Assembly (NCBI GenBank): GCA_021741245.1
Contig: JAIOYF010000001.1
Location: 62,001 to 126,000, forward strand
Direction: 5' to 3'
Origin: Paracoccaceae bacterium
Lineage (GTDB): Bacteria; Pseudomonadota; Alphaproteobacteria; Rhodobacterales; Rhodobacteraceae
Length of the DNA stretch: 64,000 nt
Under the pieces are notes generated by a model, which was not told where the DNA came from, made no database searches, and saw only the letters and a program-made list of their open reading frames with translations. Made by a program: the position numbers and the translations under genes. Shown here piece after piece: positions 51,323-59,469 of the stretch. Every line of letters begins with the position of its first letter. Within the stretch, counting starts at the first letter, position 1.

Positions 51323-53919
51323 GCCAGACAGCCTTTGGCCAGTACCTGCCACCGTGGATTGTCATCCGTCAGGTGCCGCAGCGCGCCCCAACTGCCCCAC
51401 CGTGACGGGGCCGCCACATCGACAAAGGCGTTGAACGGGGCCGGGGTCAACTTGGCCCAACTGGCCATCAGATCATTGTAAAGTTTTGCCATCTCGGGTG
51501 CATAGTTCAGTGCGGTGAAGAAATCGGTCAGCGTCTGATCTTCGACCAAGGCGGCATAGCCCACAACATGGGTTCCGCCTTCGTACATCATCAGGGTCAG
51601 GTTGTGTTGGCGGGCGATGTCCGCCTGATAGGGCAAGATGCGTCCTGTCACATCGTCAAGGCTATCGCTTGGGTCCCCCGAAAGTGACCCGTTTGCCAAT
51701 TCTTCAGCGGCCAACGTAAAGGCAAGGTCATAGCGATGCTTCGCCAGATAGGTGCTGGCCTCGGTGCCCGTCAGACCCTTTGCCTGCGCTTGGGCCTTTG
51801 CCTGTGCCTCTGATTGGCGGATCCAGTCGCGCACCATCGGGGCTTTTTCTTCACTGCCCAAAAGCGCGCTGAAATAGCCGGTAATGGCATAGGCATCAAA
51901 ATGTTTGGCCGGGGAGGGTTTTCCCTCGGCCAGCACATCCGGCGCGTTCAGGATCTGATCCTCCAGCCCGATCCAGCCAGTTTGGGTCGCCAAGATGCGG
52001 ATCAGGCGGCTGTCGGCCTGATCGCCAAAGGTCTGCGCCCAGATATCGGCCATTTGGCTGGCGCGCAGGGCATAGTATTGCACCCACGTCGACTCGCGCC
52101 CCCAGCGGGCTTTGCCTTGCTCTTCGGCCCATGAGGCCTGTGAAAAACCCCAGTTCCAGACCTCATTCGAAAACTCGACATGGGCCACAAGACCGGGGGC
52201 AAGGGTGTCACGCGTGGTCTCGGCATAAAACGTAATCAACGAGTCCTCGGCCAAATGGGGGATGTTGATCCAGGGATTGGCGTTCAACTCATTGGCCAAT
52301 TCGATCACGATCTCTATCGGCGCGCCAAGGCGGGTCCATGTGTAATCCGATGGCTTTGGCCGATCCCCTAGCCGGGCGAGGGTGGAGTTGTTGGTGCGCA
52401 TCCAATCCATGAAACGGATCGTCTTGACCCCCCGGATACGGGCCAGCCAATCGGGATTGAAAATTTGACCCTGCGCCAAAAGCGCTGCGCGATCCTCGCG
52501 GACAAGAGTGAAATTGCGCAACGGATCTGCGGCATCTGTTTGCGTGATCGTCAGTGCAACAGTGCCATCGCCGGGGGTATAGTCAAACAGGGCCTGAGTG
52601 TCCGACATGACAACATTCTGGGCACGGCCGCCAATTTCAAGCTTTCCTTTGCCCTCGAACGTCAACAGATAGCGCCCGGCGACGCCCCCTGCATCTGCGG
52701 GAAGATCCGTCAGTATCAGCAAAGACAGACTTGCAAGTTCGGGCGGAATGGACTTTGGCCAACCGCTTTCATCCAAAACCCCAGCAGCGGCAAGCTGGGC
52801 GTGGTCCCAACCGCCGAATTGATTGGGCAAGTTCCCCGTCCATTCGCGGGCGGTTTTCATCACATCCAAAAAGGGCTGCTGCACGGTCCAATCTGCAATC
52901 CCGTTCAGGCCGATGGCAAGGTTTGGGTTGGTGATCGGGGCAAAGCTTGGCGCGCTCGCCGTTGGGGCCACGCTTTCTTTTTGGGTCAATGGCTGGACGG
53001 AGACGCCCCCATCCGGCGCGGGCGACGGGGCGAGCAAAGGATCATCGCTTGGCGGGACTGTGCCGTGGGTTTCCAGCGCCACCTCATTCGTCTGCGCGGG
53101 CGCGGTCGGGGCGACCAATGGGGGGGGCGAGGGTGTGTAGGTGCTGACAGCCTGCCACGCCAGCCGCTGCAAAACGCGGGCGAGGTCATCTGGCACAACC
53201 GCCTCGCGGCTTTTCCAGCGCCGCGTCAGTTGGGCGGGCAGCCCCTCGGGTGACTTGCCCGTGATCGCGGCCAGATGAACAAGGGCCATGTAATAGGTGC
53301 CCTTGGCGGAAAGGTGGATGTCATCGGAAAAAAAGGTGTCCATCGACGTGACGCCCGGCACTTTCCCTTCGGCGACGGACTCGGACAGCAAAGCCATTGC
53401 CTGCCCGCCGGGGATCAGGCTGACCTGTGTGTCGGACAGTCTGGCCCCGTCACGCACCACGCTTTCCCATTGCGAAAGGTCAGCTGTCAGGCGGTCGCGC
53501 CATGGCAGGCCTGCACCGTCATCACCCTCGATCACCGTCCCCGGTCCAGAGGTTCTGCTGTGCCATGTTTCATAGACAAAGACGCGGACATCGGGGTTCG
53601 CCCCGCGCGCAAGCGCCGCATAGGCCGCAATCTGGCCCGCCGTGTCATTCCATTGGATCTGCGTGGCCAGCGGAATGGCCTCGGTCAGGATCAGAACGTC
53701 CGTCTGACCCTTTGCAAGCTCAACCTTACCATCAACGCCTTGCGCACCTTGCGAATTTTCAAAGTTGAACTTCAGCGGGGCGCCGTTGATGATTTGTGCC
53801 GAAACGGTCGCGGGTTCGCGCATCTGGCGCATCCCGCCTTCGACAAGATCGGGCAGGTCGGTGCCGATCAGGCTATGCCCGACAAAAAGAATATCCGTCA
53901 GCAAAGCAAAGATAGTCAC
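51316..53919 (-). CDS. SGNH hydrolase fused to a clan-A-like glycoside hydrolase domain
   Basis: 867 residues. Residues 1-225 form an SGNH-like domain: FVGHSLIG with Ser16, and DDIHLSAKG with Asp199 and His202. A Pro-, Ala- and Thr-rich linker spans about 262-330. Residues 335-867 look like a beta-alpha barrel: HVEFSNEVWNW gives an Asn-Glu pair (Glu586) and LMMYEGGTH a second Glu (Glu780), spaced like acid/base and nucleophile of clan GH-A. GTG at 53919 is preceded by GGGGG, with an in-frame TAA just upstream, so no signal peptide is seen. Its first domain is similar to the protein encoded at 53985. Confidence 0.75.
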   Translation of the reverse strand: MTIFALLTDILFVGHSLIGTDLPDLVEGGMRQMREPATVSAQIINGAPLKFNFENSQGAQGVDGKVELAKGQTDVLILTEAIPLATQIQWNDTAGQIAAYAALARGANPDVRVFVYETWHSRTSGPGTVIEGDDGAGLPWRDRLTADLSQWESVVRDGARLSDTQVSLIPGGQAMALLSESVAEGKVPGVTSMDTFFSDDIHLSAKGTYYMALVHLAAITGKSPEGLPAQLTRRWKSREAVVPDDLARVLQRLAWQAVSTYTPSPPPLVAPTAPAQTNEVALETHGTVPPSDDPLLAPSPAPDGGVSVQPLTQKESVAPTASAPSFAPITNPNLAIGLNGIADWTVQQPFLDVMKTAREWTGNLPNQFGGWDHAQLAAAGVLDESGWPKSIPPELASLSLLILTDLPADAGGVAGRYLLTFEGKGKLEIGGRAQNVVMSDTQALFDYTPGDGTVALTITQTDAADPLRNFTLVREDRAALLAQGQIFNPDWLARIRGVKTIRFMDWMRTNNSTLARLGDRPKPSDYTWTRLGAPIEIVIELANELNANPWINIPHLAEDSLITFYAETTRDTLAPGLVAHVEFSNEVWNWGFSQASWAEEQGKARWGRESTWVQYYALRASQMADIWAQTFGDQADSRLIRILATQTGWIGLEDQILNAPDVLAEGKPSPAKHFDAYAITGYFSALLGSEEKAPMVRDWIRQSEAQAKAQAQAKGLTGTEASTYLAKHRYDLAFTLAAEELANGSLSGDPSDSLDDVTGRILPYQADIARQHNLTLMMYEGGTHVVGYAALVEDQTLTDFFTALNYAPEMAKLYNDLMASWAKLTPAPFNAFVDVAAPSRWGSWGALRHLTDDNPRWQVLAKGCLAC

Positions 53920-53984
53920 GCAACCCCCTTAATCTTTACACATAAGCCTTGTCTTGAAGAATTGCCCCGGTCTGGGACGCCGTT

Positions 53985-54935
53985 TCAGATGGTTTGGACT
54001 ACCCCCGTCGCAGCATAGCCCGTCACGACGGTCCAGACTATCCTTTGCAGTGCTGTGGCCGTTTGCGGATCAATGGGTGTGATCGCGGTGCCATCTGCAA
54101 GGCGCAGGGCAATGGGCAAGCCAACCGGGCTGCGATGATAGATCACCGCATAATGGGTCAGGGCCATCAGATAAGCGCCAAGGTCATTGAGGTGGATGGG
54201 ATCGGTTTGCCCCGCCGCATCCGTTGCAAAAAGGTCTTCGCGGCGGGACAGGCCGGGAACCTCGCCCGACTCGATCGCGCGCACGGCTGCCGCCATGACC
54301 TGACCACCGGGGATCACGTGGATCGTGCCCACACCCGGTTGGGCCTGTGCTTGTCGCAAAAGGGTCCCTTCCCAATAACGCAACCGGTCCGCGTCAATCC
54401 GCGCGAGGAACCCCTCTGGATCCGTCAGCGGATGCCAGGTTTCATAGAGATAGATGCGGGCGTCAGGGCGGGCCTTGCGGATCCGTTGGGCCCAAAGCGC
54501 AAGGTGGCGGGGGCTGTCGAAATACCGGATCGCATCCCTGATCTCGACCATCTCGGTCAAGACAACAATCGGATAATCCCCGCTGTCGATGGCCTGAAGG
54601 GCGGGGCGAAACCGGGAATGCGCGTTTTCCTCTGCAAACCCCGGAACCTCAGCCGTCCAATGCCCCTTGAGCGACGCCCCCCAGCCCAACTGGCTGGCAT
54701 AGTCGTGGCCTGCCAACTGGGCCAAGATGGCAGGCATATCGCGCCCGACAAGGCTATGGCCCAAATGATAGACCGATCGCACACCATCAGGTGCCGTAAG
54801 GGGCGTGGCATATTGGGCGGCAAATGCGGTATCAGAGAGGGCAGGCGGCGACTTTCGCCAAAACATCAGCGCCGCCCCAATGGCGACCAAAGCCAACCCA
54901 GAACCGATCAGCACAGACGTTTTCCCCTTGCGCAT
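53985..54935 (-). CDS. Membrane-anchored SGNH hydrolase-like protein
   Basis: 316 residues. One N-terminal transmembrane helix at about 8-26 after MRKGKT places the rest in the periplasm. The SGNH-like core carries HLGHSLVGRDMPAIL (Ser61), IYLYETWHPL and DPIHLNDLGAYLMAL (Asp245, His248). The same segments occur in the N-terminal domain of the 867-residue protein downstream (GHSLIGTDLPDL, VYETWHS, DDIHL). Probably an acyl-group esterase or transferase on a polysaccharide. First gene of a three-gene operon; a promoter is expected at 54936-54983. Confidence 0.8.
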   Translation of the reverse strand: MRKGKTSVLIGSGLALVAIGAALMFWRKSPPALSDTAFAAQYATPLTAPDGVRSVYHLGHSLVGRDMPAILAQLAGHDYASQLGWGASLKGHWTAEVPGFAEENAHSRFRPALQAIDSGDYPIVVLTEMVEIRDAIRYFDSPRHLALWAQRIRKARPDARIYLYETWHPLTDPEGFLARIDADRLRYWEGTLLRQAQAQPGVGTIHVIPGGQVMAAAVRAIESGEVPGLSRREDLFATDAAGQTDPIHLNDLGAYLMALTHYAVIYHRSPVGLPIALRLADGTAITPIDPQTATALQRIVWTVVTGYAATGVVQTI

Positions 54936-54983
54936 AGACCGTTTATTCCCTTTTGCCCGCAGGAATATCTGGTAGTTCTTGGG

Positions 54984-55292
54984 ATGAATTGCCAGAGGAG
55001 CCTTCGTTTTTTGCTGACCGTCCTTCTTACACGCACCCATCGCAAAGGCTCGCCCCTGTCTGGCACAGGGCGCATTGGTCAAAAGGCACGCGCGGCACGG
55101 TATTACCGTGTCGACGTTACCTATAACCTTTTTGGCGAGTATTCTGTGATGCGCGAATGGGGGGCATCGGGACGACCGGGGCAGCATCTTTTGGTGTGGT
55201 TTTCTAATCTGCGCGAAGCTTGTATTGCAGCAGAGCACTGGCGCAAACATGCATCGCGTCGGGGATATTCAATGGAAGGACAGATCGAATGA
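54984..55292 (+). CDS. WGR-domain protein
   Basis: 102 residues. The segment ARYYRVDVTYNLFGEYSVMR then EWGASGRPGQ, ending HWRKHASRRGYS, is a WGR domain, found in PARP proteins and in small bacterial proteins, where a nucleic-acid-binding role is presumed. Here the central Trp-Gly is kept and the Arg is Ala. The N-terminal 35 residues are basic and the start at ATG 54984 is uncertain because its ribosome site is weak. It overlaps the saccharopine dehydrogenase start (ATGA), an unexpected pairing. Confidence 0.7.
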   Translation: MNCQRSLRFLLTVLLTRTHRKGSPLSGTGRIGQKARAARYYRVDVTYNLFGEYSVMREWGASGRPGQHLLVWFSNLREACIAAEHWRKHASRRGYSMEGQIE

Positions 55293-56338
55293 CGCATCTT
55301 TGGGTGCGGGCCGAGCAGCGCCCGAACGAGGAACGTGTTGGCCTGACACCCGAAGGGGCCGCAGCGCTGATCCGTGCCGGTATCCGCGTGACGGTTGAAC
55401 ACTCTTCGGTCAGGGCGATTGGTATTTCAGGCTATGAACAGGCGGGCTGTGACATCGTGGCCGAAAACCTGTGGCCCGAGGCCCCTGCCGATGCCATTGT
55501 CTTTGGCCTCAAGGAACTGCCCGAAGACGGAACACCGTTGCGCCATCGCCACATCATGTTTGGTCATGCGTTCAAGGGCCAACCCGCCGGGCAGATCTTG
55601 CTGCAAAGGTTCAAGGCGGGGGGCGGCACGCTCTATGATCTGGAGTATCTGGTGGATGCGACAGGGCGCCGTGTGGCGGCATTTGGGTATTGGGCCGGAT
55701 TTGCGGGCGCGGCACTCAGCCTGAAGGCCTGGGCCGCGCAGAGGTCCGGCGGATTGATCGGCAGGGTGCACAAATATCCCGGCCGCGCGGCATTGCTTGA
55801 CGATCTGGCGCGCGATCTTGGCAGGTTTGAGCCCCCGCGCGCCCTCGTCATCGGGGCCTTGGGCCGCGTGGGAACCGGCGCGTCGGATTTGTGTCAGGCG
55901 CTTGGGGTTGCTGTGACGAAATGGGACATCGCTGAAACGGCAAGCGGCGGGCCGTTCCCCGAGATCTTGCAGCATGAAATCTTTCTCAACTGCATTCTGG
56001 CCCGGCCCGGATGCCCGGTGTTTGTGCCCGCCTCGGCCAAGACCGATCCGCGCAAACTGACGGTCATTGGGGATATTGCCTGTGATCCAACCTCGGATTT
56101 CTCGCCGATCAAGGTCTATGATCGCGCAACCGATTGGGAGGCCCCGGCCCTGCGCGTTGCCAATGAACCGCCGCTGGATGTCATGGCCATCGACAACCTG
56201 CCTTCGCTTTTGCCAGTTGAAAGCAGCGAGGATTATGCTGCACAGCTTTTGCCAAGCCTGACGGCGCTGGGCGATCTGGACGGCGGTGTTTGGGGCCGTG
56301 CCAAAGCCGAGTTTGACCGGCACATCGCCAAAATTTGA
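55289..56338 (+). CDS. Saccharopine dehydrogenase-like enzyme (lysine-forming, Lys1 type)
   Basis: 349 residues. The N-terminus LWVRAEQRPNEERVGLTPEG matches the alanine dehydrogenase/PNT and Lys1 family. The nucleotide-binding part has PPRALVIGALGRVGTGASDL, where the usual GxGxxG is GALGRVG. FVPASAKTDPRKLTVIGDIA and the late SSEDYAAQLLPSL match Lys1-type enzymes. In bacteria such genes with a Lys9-like partner are thought to convert lysine and 2-oxoglutarate via saccharopine. ATG 55289 overlaps the WGR stop. Confidence 0.88.
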   Translation: MTHLWVRAEQRPNEERVGLTPEGAAALIRAGIRVTVEHSSVRAIGISGYEQAGCDIVAENLWPEAPADAIVFGLKELPEDGTPLRHRHIMFGHAFKGQPAGQILLQRFKAGGGTLYDLEYLVDATGRRVAAFGYWAGFAGAALSLKAWAAQRSGGLIGRVHKYPGRAALLDDLARDLGRFEPPRALVIGALGRVGTGASDLCQALGVAVTKWDIAETASGGPFPEILQHEIFLNCILARPGCPVFVPASAKTDPRKLTVIGDIACDPTSDFSPIKVYDRATDWEAPALRVANEPPLDVMAIDNLPSLLPVESSEDYAAQLLPSLTALGDLDGGVWGRAKAEFDRHIAKI

Positions 56339-56381
56339 ACGCAACGGGATGAAAAGCGCGACGATATGAACAGCGCGACCG

Positions 56382-56426
56382 CAATTTTCTTACAAGAAAA
56401 TTGGCAAAAATCCTTCGGGATTTTTG
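56382..56426. repeat. Two adjacent perfect hairpins between the saccharopine genes
   Basis: First: CAATTTTCTT / AAGAAAATTG, a 10-bp stem with 2-nt loop at 56382-56403. Second: CAAAAATCC-TTCG-GGATTTTTG, a 9-bp stem with a stable TTCG tetraloop at 56405-56426. They lie in the 121-base spacer between the two saccharopine dehydrogenase-like genes, 33 bases before the next start. The second resembles a terminator but lacks a T run after the stem. The pair looks like a dispersed intergenic repeat unit; I noticed only this copy. Confidence 0.6.
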
Positions 56427-56459
56427 GGCCGCAGGATCCGGAAGAGGGAGTGGGACAAG

Positions 56460-57611
56460 ATGACGATACATTGGTGCGGCACGGGCCTTTCGGCAGCCCC
56501 GGGATTGCGGCGGTTGATCGAGGGTGGCCACAAGGTGGTGGTCTGGAATCGCACGGTTGAAAAAGCGCGCGATGTGGTGGGGGATCTGACGCAAGATATC
56601 CGCCCTTATGCGCTGGACACGCTCAGTGCGGCGCTGCAACCGGGCGATCTGGCAGTGTCGATGTTGCCTGCCGATCAGCATGTTCCAATTGCGATGGCCT
56701 GTCTGGATGCGGGGGCACATTTCGTATCCTCCAGCTATATCGCGCCAGAGATGAAGGCACTGGATCAGGCGTTTCGCGACAAGGGCTTGGTCAGTCTGAA
56801 CGAAATCGGCCTTGATCCGGGCATTGACCATCTGATGGCGCATGATCTGGTGGCACGATACCGGGCAAGCCCTGCCTATGACGCCCAGAATGTGCTGAGC
56901 TTCACCTCGTATTGCGGTGGGGTGCCAAAGATCCCGAATGCCTTTCGCTACAAGTTCAGCTGGGCCCCGGCGGGGGTGCTGAAGGCCCTGCGCTCGCAAT
57001 CCCGGTCCTTGCGCAATTTCAGCGAGTTGCGCGTGGCCCGGCCTTGGGAGGCGATCACGTCCTATGACGCCCCCTTGCCGCAGCCTGAGAGTTTTGAGGT
57101 TTACCCCAATCGTGACAGCTATCCGTTCATCGCCGATTACAGGTTTGATCCGGCATGGAAAGTGCGTGATTTTGTGCGTGGCACGATCCGTCTGAATGGG
57201 TGGGCCGAGGCATGGAAAGATGTGTTTGCCACCGTCGAATCCCTTGAGGGTGCCCCCGCGGCCGAGGTGGACGCACGCTTGACCGAGATGGCGAATGGCT
57301 TTCTGAAGGACAATTCCTATGCGGAAGGAGAGCCGGACCGTGTGGTTTTGTTCGTGAGCCTCAAGGCAGAAAAAGACGGCAAGCCCGTCTATCACGAAAC
57401 TTGGGCGATGGATGCCTGGGGTGATGTGCGTGGCACGGCCATGGCGCGGCTGGTGTCGATCCCTGTATCCTTGGGGGTTGAGGCTGTTCTTGCCCGCGCG
57501 GTGCCCGTGGGTGTTCACCCCGCGCCGCATGATCAAGGTTTGATCGCCGAATGGCTGCAAGAGGTGACACGGCTGGCGCAATATCTGCAACGGATCGATC
57601 ATCTGGCCTGA
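56460..57611 (+). CDS. Saccharopine dehydrogenase-like enzyme (glutamate-forming, Lys9 type)
   Basis: 383 residues. Rossmann motif IHWCGTGLSAAPGLRRLIE, then NEIGLDPGIDHLMAHDL and FTSYCGGVPKIPN, which match Lys9/LYS9-type saccharopine reductases (GLDPGIDH is diagnostic). It would split saccharopine to glutamate and aminoadipate semialdehyde. ATG 56460 has GGGAG upstream. Together with the Lys1-type gene it could give a lysine degradation route. Confidence 0.9.
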   Translation: MTIHWCGTGLSAAPGLRRLIEGGHKVVVWNRTVEKARDVVGDLTQDIRPYALDTLSAALQPGDLAVSMLPADQHVPIAMACLDAGAHFVSSSYIAPEMKALDQAFRDKGLVSLNEIGLDPGIDHLMAHDLVARYRASPAYDAQNVLSFTSYCGGVPKIPNAFRYKFSWAPAGVLKALRSQSRSLRNFSELRVARPWEAITSYDAPLPQPESFEVYPNRDSYPFIADYRFDPAWKVRDFVRGTIRLNGWAEAWKDVFATVESLEGAPAAEVDARLTEMANGFLKDNSYAEGEPDRVVLFVSLKAEKDGKPVYHETWAMDAWGDVRGTAMARLVSIPVSLGVEAVLARAVPVGVHPAPHDQGLIAEWLQEVTRLAQYLQRIDHLA

Positions 57612-57726
57612 ACCTGTGGCAGGTTTGGTCGTCGTGGTGCCATTGGCGGGGTGACAGGTCCGGCAGATTGTGGCTATGTTATGTCGCAGAAGCACCGGGA
57701 ATCCGGGCGGGCAGGGCGGGCATCTG

Positions 57727-59454
57727 ATGGCACGACGAATTGCAGGCGCGCAGAGCGGGGGATGGCGGTCGCGCCTTGCCGTTTGGCGTGCGTCGCGCGG
57801 TCCGGTTGCTGCGGGTTTTACCTCAGCACCGGAGCCGCGCTCTATCGGGCTGTTTGCCAGAGGGCGGCAATTGGTGGCAGGCAATTACCTGTTTGCCGGC
57901 CATGTGGTTGCGGCCCCGGACCAGGGTCTGTGGGAGATTACCCCCCCGGATCTGGATTTTGCGGCGGAAATGCAGGGGTTTGCGTGGCTGGATGATCTGG
58001 CGGCATTGGGGGACGGGGCTGCGCGCGAAAAGGCGCAGGTCTGGATGCAGGGCTGGATCAAAAGGTATGGCGGCGGAAAAGGCTATGGCTGGACCCCTGA
58101 TCTGACAGGGCGCCGTGTGATCCGGATGATCCATCATGCCTTGTTCTTGCTCAATAGCGCGGACACGCAAGAGACGGAGCGTTTTTATGCAACGCTGACC
58201 GTGCAGACCCGCTACCTTGCGCGGCATTGGCCACAAGCAGCCCCCGGCTTGCCACGATTTGAGGCCCTGACTGGGTTGGTTTACGCAGGGCTGTCGCTGC
58301 TGGGCATGGACGCGCTGGTTGGCCCGGCGGTGGAGGCGCTGGCGACAGAGGCCGCGCGGGAAATTGACGAAAAGGGGGGGATTACGGCCCGAAACCCCGA
58401 AGAGTTGCTTGAGGTCTTTACCTTGCTGAACTGGGCGGCGCGGGCGCTGAGTGAGTCTGGGCATCAGGTTCCGGCGGCCCATGTCCTGGCGATTGAACGG
58501 ATTGCGCCAACCCTGCGGTCCTTGCGGCACGCGGATGGCGGGTTGGCGCGGTTCCATGGCGGCGGCAAGGGGCTTGAGGGGCGTCTTGACCACGCCTTGG
58601 CCAATGCTGGGGTCAAACCAAGCCTGCCACGCGGAATGTCGATGGGTTTCATGCGCCTGACGGGTGGGCGCACCACCATCATCATGGACACAGCTTCGCC
58701 CCCCGGGGGGGCGGCCGGGCGATCAGCCCATGCCTCGACCTTGGCTTTTGAGGCCACGTCCGGTCGGCGACCGTTGATTGTGAATTGCGGATCTGGGGCC
58801 CCTTTTGGAACCGAGTGGCGGCTTGCCGGGCGGGCAACACCGTCACATTCGGTCCTTGCGATCGAGGGGACGTCGTCTTCGCGGTTTGGCGCGGGGGATG
58901 GCGATGTTCTGAGCGACCGGGCCAACGTCATCACGGTGCGCCAGATGGAGACAGAGAATGGCGATGGGGTGCACGCTGCCCATGATGGCTGGGCGCAGAC
59001 CCACGGCCTGACCCATGCACGCGATCTTGCCCTGTCATCGGATGGGCGCAAGATCATGGGGGCAGATACGCTGATCGCGCTGAGCCAGCAGGGCAGGGCG
59101 CGCTTTGAGGCCGTGTTGCGGGCGACCCAGTTGCAAGGCGTGCCCTTTGCCATTCGCTTTCACCTGCATCCCGACGCCGATGCGGCGCTTGATATGGGGG
59201 GCAACGCGGTTTCAATTGCCTTAAAAAGTGGCGAAATCTGGGTCTTTCGCCATGATGGGCGCGCCAGGCTGACCTTGGAGCAGTCTGTCTATCTGGAAAA
59301 AGGCCGGTTAAAGCCGCGATCGACCAAGCAGATCGTACTTTACGCCCATGCCGCCGAGATTGAGACGCGTATCGGCTGGACCTTGGCGAAGGCACAGGAT
59401 ACTCCGCTGGCCATACGCGATCTGGATCGGGAGGACCTTCCGGTCCCCCTCTGA
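57727..59454 (+). CDS. Heparinase II/III-family protein
   Basis: 575 residues with an N-terminal alpha-toroid part and a C-terminal beta-sandwich; the latter begins near GRTTIIMDTASPPGG and contains HASTLAFEATSGRRPLIVNC and LEGTSSSRF-like segments (AIEGTSSSRFG). This is the family of polysaccharide lyases found next to purH in Rhodobacteraceae. No clear signal peptide is seen; the N-terminus is basic (MARRIAG). ATG 57727 was chosen with GGGCGGG upstream. Its real substrate is unknown. Confidence 0.85.
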   Translation: MARRIAGAQSGGWRSRLAVWRASRGPVAAGFTSAPEPRSIGLFARGRQLVAGNYLFAGHVVAAPDQGLWEITPPDLDFAAEMQGFAWLDDLAALGDGAAREKAQVWMQGWIKRYGGGKGYGWTPDLTGRRVIRMIHHALFLLNSADTQETERFYATLTVQTRYLARHWPQAAPGLPRFEALTGLVYAGLSLLGMDALVGPAVEALATEAAREIDEKGGITARNPEELLEVFTLLNWAARALSESGHQVPAAHVLAIERIAPTLRSLRHADGGLARFHGGGKGLEGRLDHALANAGVKPSLPRGMSMGFMRLTGGRTTIIMDTASPPGGAAGRSAHASTLAFEATSGRRPLIVNCGSGAPFGTEWRLAGRATPSHSVLAIEGTSSSRFGAGDGDVLSDRANVITVRQMETENGDGVHAAHDGWAQTHGLTHARDLALSSDGRKIMGADTLIALSQQGRARFEAVLRATQLQGVPFAIRFHLHPDADAALDMGGNAVSIALKSGEIWVFRHDGRARLTLEQSVYLEKGRLKPRSTKQIVLYAHAAEIETRIGWTLAKAQDTPLAIRDLDREDLPVPL

Positions 59455-59469
59455 CGCAAGGGCACCCGA

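Noticed and set aside
53994-54983. Long 5' extension of the WGR reading frame
   Set aside because: It is antisense to the anchored SGNH gene. Only the last 102 codons carry the WGR domain, so the start was placed at 54984.
57612-57626. Small inverted repeat AACCTG-tgg-CAGGTT after the Lys9-type gene
   Set aside because: Only 6 bp with no T run; too weak to call a terminator.
56181-57884. A 567-codon open frame on the minus strand
   Set aside because: It lies opposite the Lys9-type gene and parts of its neighbours, has no family motif and is rich in His, Arg and Pro, as expected of an antisense shadow in GC-rich DNA.
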